Shown: one piece after another, positions 38,385-47,832 of the stretch | Layout: every line of letters starts with the position of its first letter | How positions within the stretch are numbered: the first letter of the stretch is position 1 | Source of the DNA: Mesorhizobium prunaredense | Lineage (GTDB): Bacteria > Pseudomonadota > Alphaproteobacteria > Rhizobiales > Rhizobiaceae | Assembly: GCF_900156895.1 (NCBI RefSeq) | Contig: NZ_FTPD01000001.1 | Coordinates: 323,327-387,326 of the forward strand | Length of the DNA: 64,000 nucleotides | Reading direction: 5' to 3' | Made by a program: the position numbers and the translations under genes | Notes under the pieces: model-generated | What the model was told of the DNA's origin: nothing | Seen by the model: the letters and a program-made list of their open reading frames with translations, nothing else | Database searches by the model: none

Positions 38385-39493
38385 CAGCAACTATAGCTCG
38401 CTACCGGGACGCCAAAGACGCCGGCTTCGGGCTTCACCCCAAGGCCCGGTCGCTGCGGCACGGCGATATGACCGTTTTCTATGACCACGGGGTTCGTATT
38501 GTCGTAGTGACCTTCGATATATTCCTGTGCGATCCACGCTCCATCAAAGCGCCGCGGGTCGACCGTCGCGGCGAGATGCACGCAGGCGGCCGCGATCACA
38601 TCTCCGCCCCATGCGTCGTCGCAGGTGTGCGGCAGCGACCGGATGGAGCACATGTCGCGAGCCGTCATCATTTTGGTCAGTCCGCCTAGACGCGTGACTT
38701 TGAAGCCAAACCCATCCGCAATCCCCGATGAGATGGCCCGCAATACTGCATTCAGGTCTTCGGTACTCTCGTCCAGATAGATGGGATGGGTAAGCCTGCC
38801 CCGGAGAGTGGCGTTCTCTTCCATGCTGTTGCAGGGCTGCTCGAACACGAACGGGATGTTTTGGCAAAGCCGATCTAAGTGAAGGGCAGACGGTACGGAT
38901 AGACCTCGATTGCCGTCCACAGCTATGCTTGCCTTGAGGCCCACGGCCTCCCAGACCTTATGCACGGTCGCTGCGTCCTTTTCCAGGTTGCGACCACCGA
39001 TCTTGATCTGGAGTCGCGGGTAGCCCGCCTTGACCTTGTCGGCCGCGATACGAGCGGTTTCATCCGGAGAGCCCACAATCAGGGAGTAGTAAGACGGCAC
39101 GCGGTCTGTAAGGGCTCCGCCCAGCAACGTCGACACTGGCACGCCAAGACGCTGGCCGATGAGGTCGAGGCACGCTATGTCGAACGCGGCCTTGGCGTAG
39201 TTGTGCCCATTCAGTCTCTCATCCATCCGCTTGGCCAGAAGACGCGGTGACTGGGTCGACTCTCCAATCAGGCCTGGCGCGATCTCGGCTATCGCGGCCC
39301 GAGCCCCCAGCGCGTGATGGGGTTGATAGACTGGTCCGACGGGGCAGGTTTCGCCCCATCCAGTGATGCCGTCATCCGTCACAACCTCGACAAGTGTGCT
39401 GTCCAATGAGTGGACTTCGGTGCTCGCCATCTTATAGGCGCCACCCTTGGTGGGAAGCTGGACCGTGTAGACATTGATTCTGTTGATGCGCAT
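38384..39493 (-). CDS. HpbD-like betaine epimerase 2 (enolase superfamily)
   Basis: A 369-residue paralogue of the HpbD at 24253-25359. Every catalytic position is kept: K164, D193, E218, D241 and K265, with [27 protein letters not shown] and GFKVTRLGG. The specificity region differs at several places (KGGAYKMAST for KNGPYTMGG), so it may act on another betaine. ATG 39493 follows GAGG. It is coupled to mttB2, a direct link between epimerisation and corrinoid demethylation. Confidence 0.87.
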   Translation of the reverse strand: MRINRINVYTVQLPTKGGAYKMASTEVHSLDSTLVEVVTDDGITGWGETCPVGPVYQPHHALGARAAIAEIAPGLIGESTQSPRLLAKRMDERLNGHNYAKAAFDIACLDLIGQRLGVPVSTLLGGALTDRVPSYYSLIVGSPDETARIAADKVKAGYPRLQIKIGGRNLEKDAATVHKVWEAVGLKASIAVDGNRGLSVPSALHLDRLCQNIPFVFEQPCNSMEENATLRGRLTHPIYLDESTEDLNAVLRAISSGIADGFGFKVTRLGGLTKMMTARDMCSIRSLPHTCDDAWGGDVIAAACVHLAATVDPRRFDGAWIAQEYIEGHYDNTNPVVIENGHIAVPQRPGLGVKPEAGVFGVPVASYSC

Positions 39494-39501
39494 GACGTGC
39501 C

Positions 39502-41052
39502 TCAATGGTCTTCGTTGAGCGCGTCAACCGCCGGGATCTCGCGAGAGCGTCGATCGATATAGACGCGCAGTTCTTCATCTTTGGCCTGGTCCAGCGTGGG
39601 CTCCTGGTACTCTCCCAAAAGGTGCTTCGCGTGGTCGAGCGCCCTTTGCTTTATGTCCTTTGCCCCGTCGACCTTCCATTGCTCGATCGAATTGTTATCG
39701 AAGAGCTTTGGTATGAAAAATGCGCGTTCGAAGTTGGCCTGGGTATGCGGATGTCCGAGATAGTGGCCACCTGGTCCGACGTCACGGACTGCGGCCAAAG
39801 CCTCGTCAAAATCACCCCACTGGATACCTTGGGTCATGCGATAGCCCATGGCACAAACCTCGGCATCGACGACGAACTTGGCGATGGAACAATGCATCCC
39901 GGCTTCGTTCCAGCCCGCCGAGTGCCAGATGTAGTTGGCGCCTGACATCAGCACCGCCATCATTGTCATGGCGCTTTCGTAGCCAGCTTGAGCATCGAAA
40001 ATCTTGGCGCCGCCAAGCAAGTTCGATGTGCGCCACGGGACGTTGTAGCGTCGCGCCATCTGGCCGATCATAAAGTTCATCAATGATATCTCGGGCGTTC
40101 CAGCCATGGGAGCGCCGGACTGCATGGAGACCGTCGACAGGTAATGCCCGTAGATGGCCGGGCAGCCTTTGCGGATCACTTGCGTATAGGCGAGTGCAGA
40201 AAGCGCCTCGGCATTCAGCTGCGCCACCGCCGCGGCCGTCGACGCGGGCGTGTTCGCGCCGCCAAGCACGAATGGCGAGCACAGCACCGGCTGGTTGCGC
40301 CGGCAGAATGCCCGCATGGCGCCGAGCATCACCTGGTCCCACACGAGCGGAGAATTGCCGTTGCAGTTTCCGGTCGTGACCGCATGCGTTTCCATGAAGC
40401 CTTCGCCGAAAAGAATCTCGCACATATCGAGCACGTCCTCGGCGTTCTTGGGCGAGGTGGTCATTCCCATGAAGATCTTGTCGGAATGCTTCATCGACGA
40501 GTAGGTTATGTGCAGATGTCGATGCGCTACGACGATATCCATCGGCTCGACGATGTGGTGTGCCGATGAGTGCAGCGCCGGCATCATGTGCGCCAGCTTG
40601 TGGAAGGTCCCCAAGTCGGCAATGGTCGGGCCACGACGCACGTCGTCAAGGTCGCGCATGTAAGGCGCACCGGTCATCGGAACGAAGATCGAATTCGGGC
40701 CGCCCAGCTGTACGTTTTTCGCAGGGTTGCGAGCGAAATACTCAATGTCGGGCGGAATTGTTTTGATCAAATCCATCACCAGCGCGCGATCCAGATGGAC
40801 TCGCTCACCGCGAACGTCGGCGCCTGCTCTCTTCCAGTCCTCAAGAGCGATCGGGTCGCGGAACACCACCCCGACCTCTTCCAGGATCGCCAGCGACGCT
40901 TCGTGAATACGTTCTACCTGCTCTGCATCCATGGGCTCGATTACGGGTAGCCCACGCTTGAGCGTCGGCAGCATCTCCACTTTGGGCGCTGTCCGAATGA
41001 TCCGGCGCGCATCGCGTCCTCCCCTTCGAGAGACTTGCGCTTCAATGGTCAT
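39502..41052 (-). CDS. MttB-superfamily (non-pyrrolysine) methyltransferase 2
   Basis: A 516-residue MtgB-like methyltransferase with [57 protein letters not shown] and [12 protein letters not shown]. No in-frame TAG. ATG 41052 follows GGAGG; the frame is open to 41064. Unlike the other two copies it has no solute-binding protein or corrinoid gene beside it; instead it is followed by an HpbD-like epimerase and a GlxA regulator. It presumably uses a corrinoid protein made elsewhere in the island. Confidence 0.85.
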   Translation of the reverse strand: MTIEAQVSRRGGRDARRIIRTAPKVEMLPTLKRGLPVIEPMDAEQVERIHEASLAILEEVGVVFRDPIALEDWKRAGADVRGERVHLDRALVMDLIKTIPPDIEYFARNPAKNVQLGGPNSIFVPMTGAPYMRDLDDVRRGPTIADLGTFHKLAHMMPALHSSAHHIVEPMDIVVAHRHLHITYSSMKHSDKIFMGMTTSPKNAEDVLDMCEILFGEGFMETHAVTTGNCNGNSPLVWDQVMLGAMRAFCRRNQPVLCSPFVLGGANTPASTAAAVAQLNAEALSALAYTQVIRKGCPAIYGHYLSTVSMQSGAPMAGTPEISLMNFMIGQMARRYNVPWRTSNLLGGAKIFDAQAGYESAMTMMAVLMSGANYIWHSAGWNEAGMHCSIAKFVVDAEVCAMGYRMTQGIQWGDFDEALAAVRDVGPGGHYLGHPHTQANFERAFFIPKLFDNNSIEQWKVDGAKDIKQRALDHAKHLLGEYQEPTLDQAKDEELRVYIDRRSREIPAVDALNEDH

Positions 41053-41351
41053 GCGGGCCTCCAAAAAGGAACATGCGGGCCGCAGCCGGGCCGCGCGCGA
41101 CTATTGCTGCAACCCGCCGATTTGACCTACTGCAAAAGTCTCACGCGCGTGTTGACTTATGTGCGGAAGTCCGTGGCTCGCCTCCTCGGTCACGATTGAT
41201 CCAATCAGCGTCGTTATGGGAAACGCAGCTCAATGACTGAAAGCTGGCCCGTAAATCATTCCCGCCCCTGCAGAAGTCCAACCTTGCTGAGTTGCGACGG
41301 TCGGCATATTTCGCATGAAAATGCCTGCAGTCCCGACAGCACCAGCTTTCG

Positions 41352-41379
41352 CCAGATGCGATCTGGTGTATGCATCGCA
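41352..41379. promoter_or_regulatory. Overlapping palindromes in the mttB2/lysR gap
   Basis: The 407-nt divergent gap (41053-41459) holds no gene I can support. Within it are CCAGAT-GCG-ATCTGG (41352-41366) and the overlapping TGCGAT...ATCGCA (41357-41379), about 85-105 nt before the LysR start. These are candidate LysR-type sites; the mttB1/mttB3 palindrome was not found here. Confidence 0.35.
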
Positions 41380-41459
41380 AAGATCACAACGACCTGCCGA
41401 CGTTTCGCGTCTCGCCGAAATCGCTGCGCCGCGCGGTTTAGGAGTGTTTGGAGCTCAAG

Positions 41460-42371
41460 ATGGTCCGCCGATATTACGACCTGCCATCCCTGACAGCTCT
41501 CGCCGTCTTCGAAGCTTCCGCCAGGCACTTGTCGTTCAAACTGGCGGCCGCAGAGCTGAATGTGACTCCCGGGGCGGTCAGCAGGCAGGTCAAGGCGGTC
41601 GAGGACGAACTTGGCGTCCAGCTGTTTGTGAGGCTGGGCTCAGGGGTGATGCTGACGAGCGCCGGCGAGGAGCTTTACGGCGTTCTGGCGAGCGGCTTTT
41701 CGCGCGCAGCCGAAATTGTCCGCACCGTCAAGCGCGGCGATCGCTCCAAGAACGTCACGCTCGCCTGTTCTGACGCCTTTGCGACAATGTGGCTGATACC
41801 GCGTATGCCCGATTTCTGGACTCGCCACGGCGAGATTGCAGTCGATCATCTGATTTCCGACAATCCGCGTGACTATCGAAGGGCCGAGGTGGAGTTGCGC
41901 ATCCGATACGGGTTCGGCTCCTGGCCTGACGAGAATGCCGAGCTCCTTTTCAGCGAAACCATCTATCCGGTCTGCGGGGCGGAGTTTGCCAAAGTGCATC
42001 GAGACGCGACGGCAGCATCCTTGCCGGATCTTCCCTTGCTGCATGTTGACTGGGTTGACCCAAACTGGGCGGGCTGGGACGAGGTATTGCGTCGCGCGGC
42101 CGTGCCCCACGGTCCGACCCGCGGCCGCCGGTTCGGCAAATTCTTTGTAGCCATGCAAGCGGCTCAGGCCGACCAGGGCGTTGCCGTGGGCTGGCATCGC
42201 CTCGTGACGTCACAGATCGAGGAAGGCAAACTGGTCAGGCTGACCGAACTCGAACTCCTGGCGCCAGGCAGCTACTATCTCACCTGGAACGATAACCGCA
42301 TGCTTTCGCCCGCTGCCGAAATCCTGCGAAGCTGGATACGAGAAATCGCTGCGCGAGAACGAGACAGCTAG
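41460..42371 (+). CDS. LysR-family regulator 2 (GcvA-like)
   Basis: A 303-residue LTTR with HTH FEASARHLSFKLAAAELNVTPGAVSRQVKAVEDEL (about 17-51) and a periplasmic-binding-like effector domain (QAAQADQGVAVGWHRLV). ATG 41460 has GGAG nine bases upstream; a TTG at 41448 is also in frame. It is divergent from the mttB2 operon and followed 249 nt later by the 2OG-Fe(II) oxygenase gene, so it may control either. Confidence 0.87.
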   Translation: MVRRYYDLPSLTALAVFEASARHLSFKLAAAELNVTPGAVSRQVKAVEDELGVQLFVRLGSGVMLTSAGEELYGVLASGFSRAAEIVRTVKRGDRSKNVTLACSDAFATMWLIPRMPDFWTRHGEIAVDHLISDNPRDYRRAEVELRIRYGFGSWPDENAELLFSETIYPVCGAEFAKVHRDATAASLPDLPLLHVDWVDPNWAGWDEVLRRAAVPHGPTRGRRFGKFFVAMQAAQADQGVAVGWHRLVTSQIEEGKLVRLTELELLAPGSYYLTWNDNRMLSPAAEILRSWIREIAARERDS

Positions 42372-42620
42372 AGCTTTTCCGCCCCTAAGCGCTCCTCGTG
42401 CCGCCGTATTGCTCGGCGAACTTGGCGTCTTCGTCGCCAACCTGTCTTAGGCACGATCAGTTTGAGATGCCGGAATCCATCAGGATCGGATTGTCCGTGC
42501 CGTCCGCACCGGTGACGCCAGGTTATTAGAAGTAATCCGACAGCAATATTATTGCAGTTGAGGGGATTGGAACGAATGGGCCAAGGTCGGCCCGTCTCCC
42601 TCCATCAACCAAGGTGTTCA

Positions 42621-43634
42621 ATGTCTATAGATCTCGTTGCCAGACTGGACGACAAGCTGCGTGCGAAGCGCGAAAGCTTCGACAAGATTCCGGTGGTCGA
42701 TATCGCGCCCCTTCTCGATGGCAGCAATAAGCAGGCAGTGGCCAAGCAGATACGTTGGGCGCTGTCGAACACTGGTTTCATGTACGTCAAGAACCACGGC
42801 ATTCCCCATGAATTCGTCAATTCGGTGTTCGATGTGAGTCGCCGGTTTTTTGATTTGCCCATGCCGCAGAAGATGGAACTGCATGTAAGCAAATCGGATG
42901 TAGCGCTGCGCGGATACATCGAGCCATTCGGGGAAAACACCGATCCAAGCAAGACGAAAGACCTCAAAGAATGCTTTGACATCGGCCCTGAACGCTCGAC
43001 CCTGGAGGGTCCATTTTTTGGCTCCAACCAGTGGCCCTCAACTCTGCCCGAGTTTTCCGAGCTGACATACGCATACCATCAGAAAATGGTCGTCCTCGCG
43101 AAAACACTGTTGAAGGGCATCGCTCTCAGTCTGGAGTTGCAGGAAAATCATTTCGAGAATCTGATGCGCGACCCGATCAGCATCCAGCGCCTTCTCCACT
43201 ACCCTCCGCAGGGTGGCTATGTCGGGGAAAACATCATCGGTATCGGTGCGCACACGGACTATGGCAATCTGACCATCCTGGCGCAGGACGACGTCGGCGG
43301 TCTGCAGGTCATGAACCGAGACGGCGACTGGGTAGAGGGCACACCCATCCACGGCACCTTCGTCATCAACATTGGCGACCTGATCCAGCGGCTCACCAAC
43401 GATGTCTATCTGGCGAACATGCATCGCGTGGTCAACACCACTGGGCGGGAGCGCTATTCGATCCCGTTCTTTATCGATGCTGATTTCGATGCAATCATCG
43501 AACCGCTGGCGTCCTGCGTTACGGACAGCAATCCGCGTCGCTATAAGCCAGTGACTTGTGGCGAGCACAAATTCGGGCGTTTCGCAGCAAGCTACGCCCA
43601 CTTGGCCAAGGCACAAGCGAGCGCAGTGATGTGA
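42621..43634 (+). CDS. Isopenicillin N synthase-like 2OG-Fe(II) oxygenase
   Basis: A 337-residue non-haem iron oxygenase. The N-terminal DIOX_N domain (KIPVVDIAPLL...GFMYVKNHGIPHE) precedes the double-stranded beta helix with the facial triad HTDYGNLT (H and D) and NMHRVVN (H), plus RYSIPFF for 2-oxoglutarate. ATG 42621 fits the family start; 23 codons upstream are open. In this setting it may hydroxylate or oxidatively demethylate a betaine; no direct evidence for the substrate. Confidence 0.85.
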   Translation: MSIDLVARLDDKLRAKRESFDKIPVVDIAPLLDGSNKQAVAKQIRWALSNTGFMYVKNHGIPHEFVNSVFDVSRRFFDLPMPQKMELHVSKSDVALRGYIEPFGENTDPSKTKDLKECFDIGPERSTLEGPFFGSNQWPSTLPEFSELTYAYHQKMVVLAKTLLKGIALSLELQENHFENLMRDPISIQRLLHYPPQGGYVGENIIGIGAHTDYGNLTILAQDDVGGLQVMNRDGDWVEGTPIHGTFVINIGDLIQRLTNDVYLANMHRVVNTTGRERYSIPFFIDADFDAIIEPLASCVTDSNPRRYKPVTCGEHKFGRFAASYAHLAKAQASAVM

Positions 43635-43672
43635 AGCCGCCCGAAAAAGTCAGCGAGCAAGAGTGAAGCTGC

Positions 43673-44551
43673 TCAAGAGCTTTTGGCGAGCCAGCTCGCA
43701 AAAAGCCGCGCTTTCGAACCTGCCCTGGGATGGATTTTCAGATAAAATCCCCTGGGTGAGGGAATGTTGTCGGGTACAAGTGTGACCAGCCGGCCCTGTT
43801 CCATCAGGCTTTTGACCAATCCATCCCACCCCAAGACCGCCCCGATATCATCCTGAGCGGCTTGGAGGGCAATCATGTAGTTGTTCACGCTAAACCTGCG
43901 GCCTTTTGGGATGGTGTGTCCAAGCGCTTGAAACCACTCCGGCCAGTTCGTCCAGTCGGTTTCCTCGTTGTTCATATGAATCAAAGGCGCCCTGAGCAGA
44001 TCCTCAACTCGGCCAATGCCGTGCTCGGCGGCGAATTTTGGAGTTCCAAGCGCGACAATGCGATCTTGAAAAAGTTTGTGACGCTCCTCAGGACTTTCCT
44101 GCGCATCTCCGTATTGAATGCTTAGATCACAGCGGATCGCTGTTGCGGGCACGTCGCTGACGATCTGCGACACGGTGACGGTGGGATGGCTTTTCCAGAA
44201 GGCTGAGATCTTCGGTGTAAGCCACAGCGAACTGACGGCCGTCGTTGTCCGGATGGTCACGTCAGCGGTTTCCGGGCGATCGCGCATGTGAGTGACGGCG
44301 TCGGAAATCGTCTCAAGCCCGCGCTGCACGGCAACGAACAAGAACGCCCCTTTCTCGGTCAATTCGACGCCGCGGCTCATGCGCAGGAACAGGTTGCATC
44401 CCAAGTCACCCTCAAGCGCCTTGATCTGGTGGCTGATCGCCGCGGGCGTCACATTCAATTCCTGGGCGGCGTTTTTGAAACTCGCATTTCGGGCGGCTGC
44501 CTCGAAGCAGATGAGAGCCGTCACCGAGGAGAGATCGTACGGTCTTGGCAT
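43673..44551 (-). CDS. LysR-family regulator 3 (GcvA-like)
   Basis: A 292-residue LTTR with HTH FEAAARNASFKNAAQELNVTPAAISHQIKALEGDL (about 16-50) and the QAAQDDIGAVLGWDGLV effector segment. ATG 44551 follows GAGG. It is divergent from the Rieske oxygenase pair, with TTAG-CTGAA-CTAA in the 157-nt gap as a candidate site, and is the probable regulator of that pair. Confidence 0.88.
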   Translation of the reverse strand: MPRPYDLSSVTALICFEAAARNASFKNAAQELNVTPAAISHQIKALEGDLGCNLFLRMSRGVELTEKGAFLFVAVQRGLETISDAVTHMRDRPETADVTIRTTTAVSSLWLTPKISAFWKSHPTVTVSQIVSDVPATAIRCDLSIQYGDAQESPEERHKLFQDRIVALGTPKFAAEHGIGRVEDLLRAPLIHMNNEETDWTNWPEWFQALGHTIPKGRRFSVNNYMIALQAAQDDIGAVLGWDGLVKSLMEQGRLVTLVPDNIPSPRGFYLKIHPRAGSKARLFASWLAKSS

Positions 44552-44621
44552 CAACGCCTCTTCGGACCCGCTTTTTGGCTCATGGATGGCTCTTCGGCGT
44601 GCAAGACATTAGCTGAACTAA

Positions 44622-45947
<1,326 letters not shown>

Positions 45948-45951
45948 ACCC

Positions 45952-47019
45952 ATGAACGTGGTCGCAAAACCCAGGCTGGTTTTCTGGACCGACGCGGAAG
46001 AACTCGAATGTGCCTCCTTTCTTCCGGAGGCGCCGAACGTCCTGACCTTTTGTTTCCGGTCGCCGTCCGGATCGCTGTTCAATTTTGATCCAGGGCAGTT
46101 CCTCACTTTGGAACTGCCCACTCCCAGCGGGCCAATCTACCGGACCTACACGATATCATCATCTCCGTCGCGACCGACCTCACTGACCATTACCGCAAAG
46201 GCGCAGGCCGACTCTGTCGGAACCCAGTGGATGTTTGACAGCCTCCGTCCGGGCATGCGCCTGCGGGCAATCGGTCCGGCAGGCACCTTCTCGATGGCAC
46301 ATCAGCCAGCCAAAAAGTATCTTTTCATCTCGGCCGGCTCGGGCATCACACCGATGATGTCCATGACTACACATCTGTATGATTCCGGAGTTGATCCGGA
46401 CATCGTCTTTGTCCACTGCGCGCGCCGCCCTTCTGAGATCATATTCCGTGAACGACTGGAGCATATGGCATCGCGCGTAACCGGCATCGACCTGAAATGG
46501 GTGGTTGAACAAACCGATCCATACAGGCCGTGGACCGGTTACAGAGGCATGTTCAACCAGTTGATGCTCGGACTGATGGCGCAGGATTATCTTGATCGCG
46601 AGGTGTTCTGCTGCGGGCCCGAGCCCTTCATGCAAGCCGTGCGCGAGGCGCTGGCCGGTCTAGGTTTCGACATGGCGCATTATCATCAGGAAAGCTTCCG
46701 CGCGCCGCTTCCTGAGGCCGAGAAGGTCCCGGATGACTTCGTTCCCACCGAGAAGAACGAGGCCGAGATCGAATTTGTCCTATCCGGCGTCTCGGCGAAA
46801 TGCGTCGAGACGGATACGATCCTGGCTGCGGCACGGGCTGCCGGTCTGGTGATCCGATCGGGTTGCAGTATGGGGATATGCGGGACGTGCAAGGTTCGCA
46901 AAATCGACGGCGATGTGCATATGGTCCACAATGGCGGCATCACCGACGAAGAGATTGCCGACGGCTATATCCTTGCTTGCTGTTCTAATCCGGTTGGCCG
47001 TGTGAAAGTCGAGATATAG
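45952..47019 (+). CDS. FAD/[2Fe-2S] reductase of the Rieske oxygenase
   Basis: A 355-residue electron-transfer protein: FAD domain with YRTYTISSSP (about 63), NAD domain with ISAGSGITPMMSM and CCGPEPFMQAV, and a C-terminal plant-type ferredoxin with CSMGICGTC...CC ligands (about 305-347). GGAGTG lies at good spacing before ATG 45952. This GbcB-type fused reductase supplies electrons to the oxygenase encoded just upstream. Confidence 0.9.
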   Translation: MNVVAKPRLVFWTDAEELECASFLPEAPNVLTFCFRSPSGSLFNFDPGQFLTLELPTPSGPIYRTYTISSSPSRPTSLTITAKAQADSVGTQWMFDSLRPGMRLRAIGPAGTFSMAHQPAKKYLFISAGSGITPMMSMTTHLYDSGVDPDIVFVHCARRPSEIIFRERLEHMASRVTGIDLKWVVEQTDPYRPWTGYRGMFNQLMLGLMAQDYLDREVFCCGPEPFMQAVREALAGLGFDMAHYHQESFRAPLPEAEKVPDDFVPTEKNEAEIEFVLSGVSAKCVETDTILAAARAAGLVIRSGCSMGICGTCKVRKIDGDVHMVHNGGITDEEIADGYILACCSNPVGRVKVEI

Positions 47020-47183
47020 CAACCATTTCGCGATCTTTGATCAAGGCGCTTCTTCGAAATCGGCAGCGCCTTGACGGTCCGCGGTCAACCGAAGTCGATG
47101 ATGAAGCTATTGATGAGTCACGCGCTTCACCCGCAAGGCGGTCTTGGCCCTTCCCTCGACCGGTAGCCGGGTTTCGGGCAAGC

Positions 47184-47786
47184 TCAGTAATGAGTTTGAT
47201 CCACCAACAGCGCCCAGAAAGCGAACAGCGGCCGATCCAGCGATCTCATTGCGTGTTTGATGCCTGGCGGATTGTAGAATGATCCACCGATGCCCGGCGA
47301 AAACCAGTCCGTGTCAGCCTGCTTGAACTCGCCATGCGAGAGCACGAGGTAGGTTTCTTCCGGCAGATGATCGTGATCGGGATACCGGACGTGAGGAGCC
47401 ATCAAAGTGACGCCGAGCCACAGATCGTTTCTGTCCTCGAGGCCGCCCGGGCCAAGGATCATCGCGTTGGCGTGACCGTCAGGGAAATTGCTGCTGGCAG
47501 ACGGGGCGGGATTTGATTTCAGCCGCCATTCGAGCAGCGGCTCGATCGCCTTGAAGTGCTCAATCAAGTTGCGGAGCGTAGACGGGATCGCCTCTTCTGC
47601 CAACGCCGAGCCAAGATAAGAACAGACCGGCAAACGGCTCCCGGCCTTGGTCCTTTCCAGCCCGGGAACTTCCGATTGGGCGAAGAGCTGGATGATCGAT
47701 CTGCGCGATCGCAGATCGTGTGAGAACTGGTCAAAGGCCACGAAAGCGGTGTCTAGAAAATATTGCAGGGCCTCACTTCTGTTCAT
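47184..47786 (-). CDS. DddQ-like cupin (DMSP lyase family)
   Basis: A 200-residue protein with a C-terminal cupin barrel. Metal and catalytic positions H140, E144, Y146 (DHDHLPEETYLVLS) and H178 (PPGIKHAMRS) have exactly the spacing I recall for DddQ (H, +4 E, +6 Y, +38 H). DddQ-type enzymes split DMSP to acrylate and DMS. It is 46 nt downstream of the demethylase-like flavoprotein, in the same operon, so a substrate related to N-methyl amines is also possible. ATG 47786 gives the family length; the open frame extends far upstream. Confidence 0.75.
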   Translation of the reverse strand: MNRSEALQYFLDTAFVAFDQFSHDLRSRRSIIQLFAQSEVPGLERTKAGSRLPVCSYLGSALAEEAIPSTLRNLIEHFKAIEPLLEWRLKSNPAPSASSNFPDGHANAMILGPGGLEDRNDLWLGVTLMAPHVRYPDHDHLPEETYLVLSHGEFKQADTDWFSPGIGGSFYNPPGIKHAMRSLDRPLFAFWALLVDQTHY

Positions 47787-47832
47787 CTCGGAGCCCTTGT
47801 TGTGAGCGGACGCTATCGTCCGTTGCCGGACG

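Noticed and set aside
42372..42500. Possible C-terminal gene fragment (VGDEDAKFAEQYGGT) on the minus strand
   Set aside because: No parent gene could be recognised, so I left it out as a feature.
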